Part shown: piece by piece, positions 32,132 through 41,960 of the stretch
Position numbering within the stretch: position 1 is the stretch's first letter
Layout of the letters: the number at the start of each line of letters is the position of its first letter
From: Corynebacterium sp. zg-331
Lineage (GTDB): Bacteria; Actinomycetota; Actinomycetes; Mycobacteriales; Mycobacteriaceae
Direction: 5' to 3'
DNA length: 64,000 bases
NCBI RefSeq assembly: GCF_014267345.1
Contig: NZ_JACMYD010000004.1
Span: 62,001 to 126,000 of the forward strand
Notes under the pieces: model-generated
Database searches by the model: none
The model's input: the letters and a program-made list of their open reading frames with translations, nothing else
Told to the model about the DNA's origin: nothing
Translations under genes and position numbers: made by a program

Positions 32132-33697
32132 GTGGATTCGCTCGCGCTTGCCGCCTTGGCGGGGGTCGCCCCGCTCATCACTTTTTTTGCTCTTCTCATG
32201 GGGCTCAAGTGGAAGGCCCTGTGGGCCGCGCTGGGTTCGGTAGCGGTGGGTCTGCTCGTGGCCGTCACTGCGTTCGACGCCGCGGCTATCGACGTCGTTC
32301 TTGCCCTCGCGCAGGGGGTATCTTTTGGCATCTTTCCCGTTATTTACATCATCGTCGCCGCAGTGTGGGTGTACGACCTCACGGTGGCCTCCGGACGCTT
32401 TGAGGATCTGCGCCTGGTGTTCTCCAAGGTTGGGCGCGGGGATATGCGCGTGCAGGCCATGCTCATCGGCTTTGCCTTCGGCGGCCTGCTGGAGGCCCTG
32501 GCGGGTTTCGGTGCGCCCATTGCCATCGTGGCCGCCATGCTTTATTCCATCGGGATGCGGCCCCTCAAGGCCGCCCTGGTCACCCTGGTCGCCAACGCCG
32601 CGCCGGTGGCCTATGGAGCGATGGCGATCCCGGTGACCACCGGTAGCGCCCTGGCGCAGCTGCCGGCGCAAGAGGTCGCGGGGCTCGTCGGCGCGCAGGT
32701 CTCCGTGCTGGCGCTGGTGGTGCCCTTCGTGCTCTGCTTCATCATGGACGGCTGGCGCGGCCTGCGCCAGGTGTGGCCGATGGCGCTGGTGTTGGGCGTG
32801 TCCTTCGGCGGCGGACAGTACCTGGCCGCCAATTACTTCGCCTACGAGCTCACCGACGTGGTGGCCTGCCTGCTCTCCCTGGCGGCGGGCCTGGTGCTGC
32901 TGCGGATGTGGAGCCCCACCACCCCGGACGAACAGGCCTCCCGTTCCTCGGGCCAGCAGTCAGAACTGCGCCCGGTTGCGGTGGCCCTGGCGCTCTTTCC
33001 CTACGTGTTGATCGTTGCGGTGTTTGCCGTGGCCAAGCTGTGGCGCCTCGGCGTGGACGTTCCCAGTCTGCTGGCCGGCACGGACGTGGTGATCGACTGG
33101 CCACGCCTGGGCACCACCTTCACCCTGAACTGGCTTTCCGGTCCCGGCACCATGCTGATGCTGTGTGGCCTCATCACGGTGGCGGTGTTGAGCGTCTGCG
33201 ATGGCGGCGGGGATTACCAGCTGGGGTGGCGCGCCGGGCTTGCCCAGCTGAGCGGCGGGATCCTGCGTATGCGGATGTCCTATTTCACCATCGCCGCGGT
33301 CATGGGCCTGGCCTACGTGATGAACTTCTCCGGTCAGACCGCCGCCATCGGCGCGCTGCTGGCCTCCACCGGGGCGCTCTTCCCGCTTATCTCCCCGGTG
33401 CTGGGGTGGTTGGGCACCTCGGTGACGGCCTCGGCCACCTCCTCGAACGCGCTGTTTGCCCAGATGCAGGCCACCACCGCTGTCCAGGTGGGGGCCGATC
33501 CCGGCCTGTTGGTGGCGGCCAATACCTCCGGTGCCACCCTGGGCAAGATGCTTGCCCCGCAGACGGCGGCCATCGCGGCGGCGGCCACCCAGATGGAGGG
33601 TGGGGAATCGAGGATCCTGGCCGCCGTGGTCCGGTACTCCCTGCCGTTGTTGGCGGGAATGTGCCTGCTGGTATTCCTGCAATCGGCCGTGGGCTAG
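32132..33697 (+). CDS. L-lactate permease family transporter (LctP/LldP type)
   Basis: The 521-residue membrane protein has about thirteen to fourteen helices. Family hallmarks: [55 protein letters not shown] and, near the C-terminus, [19 protein letters not shown]. These are the signatures of the LctP (TC 2.A.14) lactate/glycolate:H+ symporters. GTG 32132, with AAAGG ten bases upstream, gives the family N-terminus ([15 protein letters not shown]); the longer frame to 32075 adds an unlike segment. Its TAG stop forms the first half of the argS -10 hexamer. No lactate dehydrogenase gene is nearby. Confidence 0.88.
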   Translation: MDSLALAALAGVAPLITFFALLMGLKWKALWAALGSVAVGLLVAVTAFDAAAIDVVLALAQGVSFGIFPVIYIIVAAVWVYDLTVASGRFEDLRLVFSKVGRGDMRVQAMLIGFAFGGLLEALAGFGAPIAIVAAMLYSIGMRPLKAALVTLVANAAPVAYGAMAIPVTTGSALAQLPAQEVAGLVGAQVSVLALVVPFVLCFIMDGWRGLRQVWPMALVLGVSFGGGQYLAANYFAYELTDVVACLLSLAAGLVLLRMWSPTTPDEQASRSSGQQSELRPVAVALALFPYVLIVAVFAVAKLWRLGVDVPSLLAGTDVVIDWPRLGTTFTLNWLSGPGTMLMLCGLITVAVLSVCDGGGDYQLGWRAGLAQLSGGILRMRMSYFTIAAVMGLAYVMNFSGQTAAIGALLASTGALFPLISPVLGWLGTSVTASATSSNALFAQMQATTAVQVGADPGLLVAANTSGATLGKMLAPQTAAIAAAATQMEGGESRILAAVVRYSLPLLAGMCLLVFLQSAVG

Positions 33698-33700
33698 ACT
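33695..33700 (+). promoter_or_regulatory. -10 hexamer TAGACT for argS, overlapping the lctP stop codon
   Basis: TAGACT begins with the TAG stop of the permease gene (33695-33697) and ends eight bases before ATG 33709. No ribosome binding site is present, so argS is probably leaderless. Confidence 0.5.
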
Positions 33701-33708
33701 TCCCCCTT

Positions 33709-35364
33709 ATGACTCCCGTTGAGCTTTCCTCTTTGATCCGCCGCCGCGCCGCCCTGGTGCTGGCCGAGCACGACCTCGACGCCTCGGTGCTCCCGGAGCA
33801 GGTGACGGTGGAACGCCCGCGCAACCCCGAGCATGGCGATTATGCCACGAACCTGGCTTTGCAGGTGGGCAAGAAGGCCGGGGCGAACCCCCGGGAGTTA
33901 GCGCAGTGGCTGGCGGATTCCCTGGCGGAGGAGGGGGCCATCGTGTCCGCGGAGGTCGCAGGACCCGGATTTTTGAACCTGCGCCTGGCCGCCGCGGCGC
34001 AGGGCGAGATCATTGCCCGGGTGTGGGAGCAGGGCGCGCGATACGGTTGCAACGATCTCTACCGGGGAACCACGGTGAATCTGGAGTTCGTTTCCGCCAA
34101 TCCCACCGGCCCCATCCACCTGGGCGGTACCCGCTGGGCGGCGGTGGGCGATTCCCTCGGGCGCGTGCTGGAGGCCGCGGGCGCCGAGGTGACTCGGGAG
34201 TACTACTTCAATGACCATGGCGAGCAGATCGACCGCTTCGCCCGCTCCCTGGTGGCCGCCGCCAAGGGGGAACCCACCCCCGACGATGGGTATGGTGGGG
34301 ACTACATCGCGGACATCGCCACCGAGGTGTTCAAGCAGCGCCCCGACGTCCTCGATCACAGCCCGGAGGACGCCCAGGAGATCTTCCGCAACCTGGGCGT
34401 GGACATGATGTTTAGCCACATCAAGGAGTCCCTCCACGAGTTCGGCACGGACTTCGATGTGTTCTTCCACGAGAACTCCCTCTTCGAATCCGGCGCGGTG
34501 GACGCCGCCATCGCCACGCTGAAGAACAACGGCCACCTGTACCCCAAGGACGGGGCCTGGTGGCTGCGCACCACGGACTTTGGCGACGATAAGGATCGCG
34601 TGGTGCTCAAGTCCGACGGCAACGCCGCCTACATCGCTGGCGACATCGCTTACATCGGGGATAAGATCGGCCGCGGCCATGACCTGTGCATTTACATGCT
34701 GGGCGCGGACCACCACGGCTACATTAAGCGCCTCAAGGCCGCGGCCGAGGCCCTGGGCTACGCCGCGGATCAGGTGGAGGTACTCATCGGGCAGATGGTT
34801 AATCTGGTGCGCGATGGCAAGCCCGTGCGCATGTCCAAGCGCGCCGGGACCGTCATTACCCTCGACGATCTGGTGGAGGCCATTGGCGTGGACGCTGCCC
34901 GCTACTCCCTGGTGCGTTCCTCGGTGGACTCCTCCCTGGACATCGACCTCGGATTGTGGGCCTCGCAGTCGGCGGATAACCCCGTGTATTACGTGCAGTA
35001 CGCCCACGCGCGTCTGTGCTCGCTGCGCCGCAAGGCTCAGGAGGTGGGGGCGCTCAGCGATGAGGGCCCCGATTACTCCCTGCTCACCCACGAGCGCGAG
35101 GGCGATCTGATCCGCACGCTGGGCGAATACCCTGCTGTGGTCAAGGCGGCCGCGCAGCTGCGGGAGCCGCATCGCCTGGCGCGTTACTGCGAGGAGCTGG
35201 CGGGGGTGTTCCACCGCTTCTACGATCGCTGCCAGATCCTGCCCAAGGAGGGCGAGGAGCTGGCAGCGATCCACACCGCCCGGCTCTCCCTGGCGGGGGC
35301 GACCCGCCAGGTGCTGGCCAACGCCTTAAGCCTGGTGGGGGTGCGCGCTCCCGAGCGCATGTAA
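33709..35364 (+). CDS. argS: Arginyl-tRNA synthetase
   Basis: The 551-residue class I synthetase has an N-terminal Add-1 domain, the HIGH-type motif [19 protein letters not shown] (~125-143), the catalytic core with [13 protein letters not shown], and KMSKS-type [16 protein letters not shown], then a DALR anticodon-binding domain ending [14 protein letters not shown] ([10 protein letters not shown]). It charges tRNA-Arg. A much longer frame (from 32773) is an overlap with the permease gene and was rejected in favour of ATG 33709, which has the family N-terminus and a -10 hexamer just before it. It heads the argS-lysA-hom-thrB region. Confidence 0.97.
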   Translation: MTPVELSSLIRRRAALVLAEHDLDASVLPEQVTVERPRNPEHGDYATNLALQVGKKAGANPRELAQWLADSLAEEGAIVSAEVAGPGFLNLRLAAAAQGEIIARVWEQGARYGCNDLYRGTTVNLEFVSANPTGPIHLGGTRWAAVGDSLGRVLEAAGAEVTREYYFNDHGEQIDRFARSLVAAAKGEPTPDDGYGGDYIADIATEVFKQRPDVLDHSPEDAQEIFRNLGVDMMFSHIKESLHEFGTDFDVFFHENSLFESGAVDAAIATLKNNGHLYPKDGAWWLRTTDFGDDKDRVVLKSDGNAAYIAGDIAYIGDKIGRGHDLCIYMLGADHHGYIKRLKAAAEALGYAADQVEVLIGQMVNLVRDGKPVRMSKRAGTVITLDDLVEAIGVDAARYSLVRSSVDSSLDIDLGLWASQSADNPVYYVQYAHARLCSLRRKAQEVGALSDEGPDYSLLTHEREGDLIRTLGEYPAVVKAAAQLREPHRLARYCEELAGVFHRFYDRCQILPKEGEELAAIHTARLSLAGATRQVLANALSLVGVRAPERM

Positions 35365-35491
35365 AGGGCGGGGGAGTAGTGCGCGCGCGAAGGGGCAGTG
35401 TAGCCTAACGCGCATACGTTATTGTCCGTAATACAGTGCGCGGCAGCATCGGGCCTAGCCCGGCCCGCCCGAGGAAATGCCAAAGGAACCG

Positions 35492-36868
35492 ATGGACGCC
35501 GATACGTTCAATGAGTTGCCCAGCCACGTGTGGCCCGCTCATGCCCGCCGTCAGGAGGACGGCGTGGTGACGATCGCGGGGGTGCCGCTCCCGGAGATCG
35601 TGGAGGAATATGGCAGCCCCGTGCTGGTGATGGACGAGGCGGACTTTCGCTCCCGGTGCCGGGCGATGGCGCGAGCCTTCGGCGCCCCGAGCAACGTGCA
35701 CTATGCGGCCAAGGCCTTTCTGAGCCGGGCGGTGGCGCGCTGGGTGGAGGAGGAGGGTCTTTCCCTCGACGTGGCCTCCGATAACGAGTTGCAGATCGCG
35801 CTGGCGGCGGGTTTTCCGGCGGGCCGCATCGCCGCACACGGCAATAACAAGACGCCGGCGTTCCTGCGTCGTTGCGTCACCGAGAAGGTCGGCGGGGTGA
35901 TCCTGGATTCCTTCCAGGAGATCGATCGCCTGGCCGAGGCGGCGCACGAGGCTGGGATGATCCAGCCGGTGCTGGTGCGGGTCAAGCCGGGGATCAAGGC
36001 GCACACGCACGAGGCGATCGCCACGGCCCACGAGGATCAGAAGTTCGGGTTTTCCCTGGCCTCGGGCTCCGCGCTGCGCGCCGCCCGCGAGGCACTCGAA
36101 AGCCCGCACCTGCGCCTGGTGGGTTTGCACTGTCACGTGGGGTCCCAGGTTTTTGATGCCGAGGGCTTTTCCCTGGCCGCCGAGCGGGTGCTGGGGCTGG
36201 TAGAGCAGATCGTCGAGGAGCTGTCCCCCCTGCACCCCGGTGGGCGCGCGGGGCTGGCGGCCCAGCTGTCCACGCTGGATCTCGGTGGCGGCTACGGCAT
36301 AGCCTACCTGCCGGAGGAAAATCCGCTGGACGTGGCGGCCGTGGCCGAGGACCTGCTGGGCAAGGTGCGCCAGCGCGCCGAGGAGCTGGGCCTGCCCACG
36401 CCCACGGTCACCGTGGAGCCCGGCCGTGCCATCGCCGGGCCCTCCACGGTGACGGTCTACACCGTGGGCACGGTCAAGGACGTCCACGTGGACGACGAGC
36501 GCACCCGCCGCTATCTTTCCGTGGACGGGGGGATCTCGGACAATATCCGCCCGGTGCTCTATGGGGCGAGCTACGATGCCCGTGTGGTCTCTCGCTTCGT
36601 GGACGGCACCCCGGTGGACAGCCGCGTGGTGGGCTCGCACTGCGAGTCGGGGGACATCCTGATCGAGGACGCGCAGCTGCCCGACGATATTGGCCCCGGG
36701 GACCTGCTCGCGCTTCCCGCCACGGGGGCGTACTGCTACGCGCTGTCGAGCCGGTATAACGCCTTCGGTCGCCCCCCGGTGATCACCGTAGCCTCCGGGG
36801 CGGCGAGCGTGATGCTGCGCCGGGAGACGGTGGCGGATTTCCTGGCCCTGGAGCCGGAGGAACAGTAG
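35492..36868 (+). CDS. lysA: Diaminopimelate decarboxylase
   Basis: The 458-residue PLP enzyme converts meso-diaminopimelate to lysine. It has the alanine-racemase-type barrel with VHYAAKAF (PLP Lys), [41 protein letters not shown] and the C-terminal HCESGDIL and [17 protein letters not shown] 35492 follows AAAGGA by five bases and gives the corynebacterial N-terminus ([14 protein letters not shown]); ATG 35477 is an alternative. It lies 127 bases after argS, as in C. glutamicum where argS-lysA is an operon. Confidence 0.96.
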   Translation: MDADTFNELPSHVWPAHARRQEDGVVTIAGVPLPEIVEEYGSPVLVMDEADFRSRCRAMARAFGAPSNVHYAAKAFLSRAVARWVEEEGLSLDVASDNELQIALAAGFPAGRIAAHGNNKTPAFLRRCVTEKVGGVILDSFQEIDRLAEAAHEAGMIQPVLVRVKPGIKAHTHEAIATAHEDQKFGFSLASGSALRAAREALESPHLRLVGLHCHVGSQVFDAEGFSLAAERVLGLVEQIVEELSPLHPGGRAGLAAQLSTLDLGGGYGIAYLPEENPLDVAAVAEDLLGKVRQRAEELGLPTPTVTVEPGRAIAGPSTVTVYTVGTVKDVHVDDERTRRYLSVDGGISDNIRPVLYGASYDARVVSRFVDGTPVDSRVVGSHCESGDILIEDAQLPDDIGPGDLLALPATGAYCYALSSRYNAFGRPPVITVASGAASVMLRRETVADFLALEPEEQ

Positions 36869-36918
36869 CCTCACACCCGGGGTGGATGATAATCGTGCCA
36901 TCCGCGGCCTCCTTGACC

Positions 36919-36924
36919 TATAGT
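36919..36924 (+). promoter_or_regulatory. -10 hexamer TATAGT for hom-thrB
   Basis: TATAGT with a GTGCCA -35-like hexamer (36895-36900, 18-base spacer) gives a leader of about 30 bases before hom, containing GGGAG. Confidence 0.5.
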
Positions 36925-36961
36925 GAGGCGGAAAGATTGGACACGATTTTCTGGGAGAACG

Positions 36962-38296
36962 ATGACTACCACGGGCGCGCAGGGCTGTCACGAAGGCAAG
37001 GTCGAGGGCCGTGAGGTGGGCGTGGCCATTTTGGGCCACGGCACCGTGGGTTCCGAGGTGCGCCGCCTTATGGAGGCCAACGCCGATGCCTTCAGGTACC
37101 GCATCGGCGGTCCGTTGGCGCTGCGCGGAGTGGCGGTATCCAACCCCACCAAGCACAGCGCCACCCTGCCGGAGGAGCTGCTTTTCGACGACGCGATGGA
37201 GCTCATCGCGCGCGAGGACGTGGACATCGTGGTGGAGGTCATCGGCGGCATCGACTACCCTCGCCAGCTCGTGCTAGCCGCGCTCAACGCCGGTAAGTCC
37301 GTGGTGACCGCGAATAAGGCCCTGGTGGCCGCCCATGCCGACGAGTTGGCCGCTGCCGCTGAGGCCGCCGGGGTGGACCTCTACTTCGAGGCCGCCGTGG
37401 CCGCCGCGATCCCGGTGGTGGGCATGCTGCGTCGTTCCCTTGCGGGCGACCAGATCGAGCGCGTCTCCGGCATCGTTAATGGCACCACGAACTTCATCCT
37501 GGACGCGATGGACCAGACTGGTGCCTCCTATGACGACATGCTCGCTGAGGCCACCCGCCTGGGCTATGCCGAGGCCGATCCCACCGCAGACGTGGAGGGC
37601 CACGACGCCGCCTCCAAGGCCGCGATCATGGCCTCCCTGGCCTTCCATACCAGGGTCAAGGCCTCCGACGTGTATTGCGAGGGCATCACCGCGATTACCG
37701 CCGACGACATCGCCGCGGCCAAGGACGCCGGGTACACCATCAAGCTCCTGGCGATCTGCGAAAAGATCAGGGATAAGAATGGCCGGGAATCCGTCTCCGC
37801 GCGGGTGCACCCCACCCTGGTGCGGCGGGATCACCCGCTGGTCAGCGTGAGCGGCTCCTACAACGCGGTCTTCGTGGAGGCCGAGGCGGCGGGCCGGTTG
37901 ATGTTCTACGGCAACGGGGCCGGGGGCAACCCCACGGCCTCGGCCGTGCTGGGCGACCTGGTGGGAGCTGCGCGCAACAAGGTGCACGGTGGCCGCGCCC
38001 CGGGAGAGTCCACCTATGCCAACCTGGCGGTGGCGGACTTCGGGGACGTGCCCACCCGCTATCACATCGACATGCACGTGCGCGATCGCGTGGGCGTGCT
38101 CGCGGAGATCTCGGCGGTGTGCGCGCGCAATGGCATTTCCCTGCGCACGGTGCGCCAGGAGGAGCGCGACGACGCCGCGCGGCTGATCCTGCTCACCCAT
38201 ACCGCCTCCGAGGAACATCTGGATGCCACGGTCAAGGAGCTGTCCACCCTGGACGACGTGCTCACCGTGGACACGGTGATCCGACTGGCGGAATAG
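36962..38296 (+). CDS. hom: Homoserine dehydrogenase
   Basis: The 444-residue enzyme reduces aspartate semialdehyde to homoserine. Features: NAD(P) motif [13 protein letters not shown] (~20-32), catalytic region with [25 protein letters not shown] and [16 protein letters not shown], and a C-terminal ACT domain ([18 protein letters not shown], ~365-444). In C. glutamicum that domain gives feedback inhibition by threonine, so this enzyme is probably also threonine-sensitive. The SD GGGAG lies six bases before ATG 36962; the upstream in-frame start is inside the leader. thrB follows after 20 bases. Confidence 0.96.
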   Translation: MTTTGAQGCHEGKVEGREVGVAILGHGTVGSEVRRLMEANADAFRYRIGGPLALRGVAVSNPTKHSATLPEELLFDDAMELIAREDVDIVVEVIGGIDYPRQLVLAALNAGKSVVTANKALVAAHADELAAAAEAAGVDLYFEAAVAAAIPVVGMLRRSLAGDQIERVSGIVNGTTNFILDAMDQTGASYDDMLAEATRLGYAEADPTADVEGHDAASKAAIMASLAFHTRVKASDVYCEGITAITADDIAAAKDAGYTIKLLAICEKIRDKNGRESVSARVHPTLVRRDHPLVSVSGSYNAVFVEAEAAGRLMFYGNGAGGNPTASAVLGDLVGAARNKVHGGRAPGESTYANLAVADFGDVPTRYHIDMHVRDRVGVLAEISAVCARNGISLRTVRQEERDDAARLILLTHTASEEHLDATVKELSTLDDVLTVDTVIRLAE

Positions 38297-38316
38297 AAGT
38301 TGAAGGAAAACACACG

Positions 38317-39246
38317 ATGAGCGTGGAATTAGAGGTGGGGCGCCGCGCGGTGGTGCGCGTGCCCGGCTCCACGGCGAACCTTGGCCCCGGCTTTGACACC
38401 CTGGGCATGGCGGTGAGCATCTATGACACCGTGGAGGTGGAGGTCATCGGCTCCGGCCTGGAGGTGGTGATCCACGGCGAGGGGGAGGAAGACCTGCCCC
38501 GGGACTCCTCTCACCTGGTGGTCAAGGCCCTGCACGCGGGCCTCGCGGCGGCGGGCGCGATCGCCCCGGGCCTGCGCCTGGTGTGTACCAACGGGATCCC
38601 GCAGTCGCGCGGACTGGGGTCCTCGGCCGCCGCGGCGGTGGCCGGGGTGCTTGCGGCCAACGCCCTGGCGGGTTTCCCGCTGGACGAGGAGCGCCTGGTG
38701 CAGCTGTCCTCCACCTTCGAGGGGCATCCGGATAACGCCGGGTCCTCGGTGCTGGGTCGGGCGGTGGTCTCCTGGACGGAGATCCCCGTGGACGGGCGCA
38801 GCCACCCGGTGTATCGGGCGGTCTCCATCCCGGTGCACGAGGGCATTCGGGCCACGGCCCTGGTGCCGGACTTTCACGCCTCCACCCAGGCGGTGCGTCG
38901 CGTGCTGCCCAGCCACGTCACGCACACCGATGCCCGGTTCAACGTCTCGCGCACCGCGGTGATGACGGTGGCGCTGCAGAGTCACCCGGAGCTGCTGTGG
39001 GAGGGTACCAGGGATCGCCTGCACCAGCCCTACCGGGCGGACGTGCTGCCGGTGACGGCGGAGTGGATCAATCGCTTGCGCAACCGGGGTTATGCGGCCT
39101 ACCTGTCCGGGGCGGGACCCACCGTGATGGTGCTGTCCACCGAGCCGGTGGACTCGGCCATCCTGGCGGAGGCCCGCGAGGCGGGCCTGGCGGTGCACGA
39201 GTTGGAGGTGGCGGCCAAGCCCACGGTGCAGGTGGGTACGGCCTAG
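38317..39246 (+). CDS. thrB: Homoserine kinase
   Basis: The 309-residue GHMP kinase phosphorylates homoserine on the way to threonine. Motifs: [20 protein letters not shown] near the N-terminus, the ATP-binding [17 protein letters not shown] (~95-111), [12 protein letters not shown], and the C-terminal [16 protein letters not shown]. It forms the hom-thrB operon, with AAGGAAA before ATG 38317. Its stop overlaps, by four bases, the stop of the convergent ArnR-like gene. Confidence 0.96.
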   Translation: MSVELEVGRRAVVRVPGSTANLGPGFDTLGMAVSIYDTVEVEVIGSGLEVVIHGEGEEDLPRDSSHLVVKALHAGLAAAGAIAPGLRLVCTNGIPQSRGLGSSAAAAVAGVLAANALAGFPLDEERLVQLSSTFEGHPDNAGSSVLGRAVVSWTEIPVDGRSHPVYRAVSIPVHEGIRATALVPDFHASTQAVRRVLPSHVTHTDARFNVSRTAVMTVALQSHPELLWEGTRDRLHQPYRADVLPVTAEWINRLRNRGYAAYLSGAGPTVMVLSTEPVDSAILAEAREAGLAVHELEVAAKPTVQVGTA

Positions 39247-39878
39247 GCGGAGTCGTCGTCGAAGACGATGGTGCACCTGCAGTTGGTGCGCAGCGGGATC
39301 ACCCGGGTGCTGTCCGGGGCGCTGAGGAATTCTTGGAAGAACCCCTCGTGCATCCCGCAGACCGAGGGGTGCGGGGGAGTCGATTCCCGGACGAAGGGGC
39401 AGGCGCGCAAGTCGATAGCGTGATCCCGCTCGCGCAGCTCGGGATCGAAGCCGAGCTTTTGGAGCTTTTCCATGAGCTCCTCGACGGTTCCCGATCCCTC
39501 GGACTGCGCCCAGCGCCGCCCGATCTCGTGGGCCTGATCCGGCTCGATGGCCGGGGCCAGGTGCTTGATGAGGGTGAGGTATTCCTGGGCCACCGCCCGG
39601 GTATCGGGAATCTTGGCCTGGAAGATCAGGGTGGGTCTGCCGCGACCCTGGGCGGGGGCGGTGTGCTGGCTCACGGCCTGGTGCGCCAGCAGCTCCTCGA
39701 GGTGCCCGCGCACGGTATTGGAATGCATCCCCAGGCGATCGGCCAGCTCCGCTGCGCTGGCCCCGTGTGGGAACTCGCGCAGGGTGCGCAGGACGAGGGC
39801 CTGTTTGGGGCTGAGGGTGAGTGTCTCGGGGAGGAATTCGGTGGCGGCGCGCGGGGGGTGCTGCGAGGCCTCGGGCAC
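39243..39878 (-). CDS. arnR: ArnR-like Fe-S winged-helix regulator
   Basis: The 211-residue protein has an N-terminal winged helix ([34 protein letters not shown], ~28-62) and a C-terminal cysteine cluster (ACPFV..., VCGMH, NCRC), as in SufR/ArnR-type [4Fe-4S] repressors. Position after hom-thrB matches cg1340 (arnR) of C. glutamicum, which represses narKGHJI and hmp and responds to NO. In this window no nar genes follow; an acyl-CoA ligase lies there instead. GTG 39878 has AAGGAG at the right distance. It may control hmp or other NO-response genes elsewhere in the genome. Confidence 0.78.
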   Translation of the reverse strand: MPEASQHPPRAATEFLPETLTLSPKQALVLRTLREFPHGASAAELADRLGMHSNTVRGHLEELLAHQAVSQHTAPAQGRGRPTLIFQAKIPDTRAVAQEYLTLIKHLAPAIEPDQAHEIGRRWAQSEGSGTVEELMEKLQKLGFDPELRERDHAIDLRACPFVRESTPPHPSVCGMHEGFFQEFLSAPDSTRVIPLRTNCRCTIVFDDDSA

Positions 39879-39924
39879 GAATACTCCTTGGTAAGAGGAA
39901 AGACGTCAGATGAAAACGACGCTA

Positions 39925-39930
39925 ATCTTA
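39925..39930 (-). promoter_or_regulatory. -10 hexamer TAAGAT for the ArnR-like gene
   Basis: TAAGAT on the minus strand gives a leader of roughly 40 bases before GTG 39878, within the gap after the acyl-CoA ligase gene. Confidence 0.35.
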
Positions 39931-39985
39931 ACCTCCGTGCTATCCGTGCGCGACCTCGGCGAGTATGAGTTCGGTTACGCTTTGC

Positions 39986-41653
39986 TTATGGCTTATCTCC
40001 GGGACCGGGTAGCGCGATGATCTCGTATTCGCCCGCGGCGAGGTGCTTGCGCAGGTCTTTCTTATCGAACTTGTTCACCGAGGTCTTATCGATGCTGTCC
40101 ACGAAGGTCCAGTATTCGGGGAGCATCCAGTGCGGCAGGGAAGCGCGTAGACGCTCGCGCAGCATGATCGCGGTCTCGACGGTGGGTTCGAAGGGATCGT
40201 GGAGCACCGTGACCACCAGGGGACGCTCCCCCCACTTTTTGTCCGGATAACCGATCACGGCGGCCTCCACCACCTCGGAGGCCTCCATGACCAGGTTTTC
40301 GAGCAGGGCGGAGTAGATCCACTCGCCCCCGGAGCGGATCACGTCGCGGGCACGGTCGTGGATCGTCAGGTAGCCGTCGGAGGTCACGGAGCCGACGTCG
40401 CCGGTGCGGAGCCAGCCGTCGGCGGTAAATTGCTCCGGGGGCCGTGCCTCCAGGGAATCGGCATAGCTGGCGGCCACGAGGTTGCCGCGCACCTGGATCT
40501 CCCCCTGGTTGCGGTCGGTGGCGGAGACGACCTTGCCGTCGTTGACCACCCGGTATTCCAGGGAGGCCGGGAATCGGCCCTGGCTGATGCGGTACGTCCA
40601 GCGTGCCTCGCCGGATACCCCGGCCGGGGGGCGGGAGACCGTGCCCACGGTGGAGGTCTCCGTCATACCCCACACGTGGATCACGTCCACGCCGTAGCGC
40701 TCTTCCCACATGCGGATGAGGATGGGCGGGGCGGGGGAGCCGCCCACGTAGATCTCCACCAGGGACATCCGTTCCGGGGGATGATGCAGGTAATGCACCA
40801 TGAGCTGCATCCACACCGTGGGCACCCCGTGGGCCACCCGGGGATGGGTGGCGGCGATCAGTTCGGCCAGGGTGGTGGGGGAGAGATCCTCCCCGGGGAA
40901 AATCAGCGGTGCGCCGGCCATGAAGGCGGCGTAGGGCACCCCCCAGCTGAGCACGTGGAAGATGGGCACGCAGCACAGAAAGGATTCGCCCTCGGTGATG
41001 GCGAAGGAATCCGTGGTGCGCAATTCCATCGCCATCAGGTACATGGAGCGGTGGGAATAGGCCACGGGCTTGGCCGGCCCGGTGGTGCCGGTGGAATAGC
41101 ACAGGGCCGCCGCGGTATTTTCGTCCAGGGTCGGCCACGGATAGACGGTGGGGCGGCCGTCGAGAAGCTCCTCGTAGGAGTGCACCGCCACGGTGGCGGG
41201 AAAATCCTCCCGCGGCAGGGGCCCCACCCCGGTCAAGAGCACCGCGCGCACGCTGGGGCAGTCCGCTACGACGGTACCCAGCTGCCCCGCCAGGCGGGTA
41301 TCGGCCACGATCACCTCCACCTGGGCGTGCCGGATCATGTGCCTGATCTGACCGTCCATGAGGTTCTTGTTCAGCGGGGTGAGCACCGCGCCCATCGCGG
41401 GTACGGCCAGGATGGTTTCTAGGTGTTCGGTGCAGTTATCCATGAAGGTGCCCACGCGCTGGTCCCCGGTGATGCCGAGGCTCTCGTGGAGGGCGTGGGC
41501 CAGGGCTGCCGCCCGCGCGCCGACCTCCGCGAAGGTACTGTGCTCAGCGCTTCCGTTCTCCCAGGTGGTCACGGTGGTATCACCGTGAACAGTGGTCCCG
41601 TAGGTGAGGATGCTAGCGAGGGACAGCGGGATGTCCTGCATTGTGGACTGCAT
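39986..41653 (-). CDS. Acyl-CoA synthetase (FadD-like AMP ligase)
   Basis: The 555-residue ANL-superfamily enzyme adenylates and thioesterifies a carboxylic acid to CoA. The P-loop YSTGTTGPAKPVAYSH (~190-205), VWGMTETS, YLTIHDRARDVIRSGGEW and the C-terminal catalytic KTSVNKFDKKDLRKHL are all present. Length and motifs fit medium- or long-chain fatty acyl-CoA synthetases. ATG 41653 is preceded by a TACAGT hexamer seven bases away; an in-frame ATG at 41641 is an alternative. It is divergent from rho, and a palindrome covers its probable promoter. Confidence 0.85.
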   Translation of the reverse strand: MQSTMQDIPLSLASILTYGTTVHGDTTVTTWENGSAEHSTFAEVGARAAALAHALHESLGITGDQRVGTFMDNCTEHLETILAVPAMGAVLTPLNKNLMDGQIRHMIRHAQVEVIVADTRLAGQLGTVVADCPSVRAVLLTGVGPLPREDFPATVAVHSYEELLDGRPTVYPWPTLDENTAAALCYSTGTTGPAKPVAYSHRSMYLMAMELRTTDSFAITEGESFLCCVPIFHVLSWGVPYAAFMAGAPLIFPGEDLSPTTLAELIAATHPRVAHGVPTVWMQLMVHYLHHPPERMSLVEIYVGGSPAPPILIRMWEERYGVDVIHVWGMTETSTVGTVSRPPAGVSGEARWTYRISQGRFPASLEYRVVNDGKVVSATDRNQGEIQVRGNLVAASYADSLEARPPEQFTADGWLRTGDVGSVTSDGYLTIHDRARDVIRSGGEWIYSALLENLVMEASEVVEAAVIGYPDKKWGERPLVVTVLHDPFEPTVETAIMLRERLRASLPHWMLPEYWTFVDSIDKTSVNKFDKKDLRKHLAAGEYEIIALPGPGDKP

Positions 41654-41660
41654 GAAATCT

Positions 41661-41666
41661 ACTGTA
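41661..41666 (-). promoter_or_regulatory. -10 hexamer TACAGT for the acyl-CoA synthetase gene
   Basis: TACAGT on the minus strand ends seven bases before ATG 41653 (leaderless pattern). Confidence 0.45.
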
Positions 41667-41667
41667 A

Positions 41668-41688
41668 CCGCCCCGAGGCCAGGGGCGG
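41668..41688. promoter_or_regulatory. Palindrome over the acyl-CoA synthetase promoter
   Basis: Perfect 7-bp inverted repeat CCGCCCC (41668-41674) / GGGGCGG (41682-41688), positioned immediately upstream of the minus-strand -10 hexamer. It is a candidate operator; the regulator is unknown. Confidence 0.35.
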
Positions 41689-41713
41689 GTACGTATCCGC
41701 GCCGTCGATGGGC

Positions 41714-41719
41714 TAGAAT
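41714..41719 (+). promoter_or_regulatory. -10 hexamer TAGAAT for rho
   Basis: TAGAAT gives a predicted transcription start near 41726 and so a rho leader of about 235 bases. It is followed by a hairpin, TCAATCC (41729-41735) / GGATTGA (41745-41751). Confidence 0.5.
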
Positions 41720-41753
41720 GTAAGGAGATCAATCCCCGAGCGTAGGATTGAGT

Positions 41754-41786
41754 ATGTTTTCGTGGGGTTCGCCATTACCTCTCTGA
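41754..41786 (+). CDS. Possible 10-residue leader peptide of rho
   Basis: ATG 41754 opens MFSWGSPLPL and stops at TGA 41784-41786. AGGA, six bases upstream, lies in the right arm of the 41729-41751 hairpin. A short ORF in the long rho leader could couple ribosome movement to rho expression. It is only a sequence pattern; nothing proves that it is translated. Confidence 0.25.
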   Translation: MFSWGSPLPL

Positions 41787-41960
41787 CGTAAGAGGGTGCG
41801 TCCACGGGCGCGGTTCCGCATGGTTTTCTTTTCGATGAAACGCTGCGGTGTCGCCGATAATAACTTTTTGACACAGCTTCTGGGAACACCGGAGAACGGG
41901 CGTGATGAACCGCCCGAGCTTATCTCGTATCACGTCCGGTCAAGCGATGAAAGGACATCT

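Noticed and set aside
35405..37156. 583-codon minus-strand ORF
   Set aside because: Covers lysA and the hom promoter in antisense; shadow.
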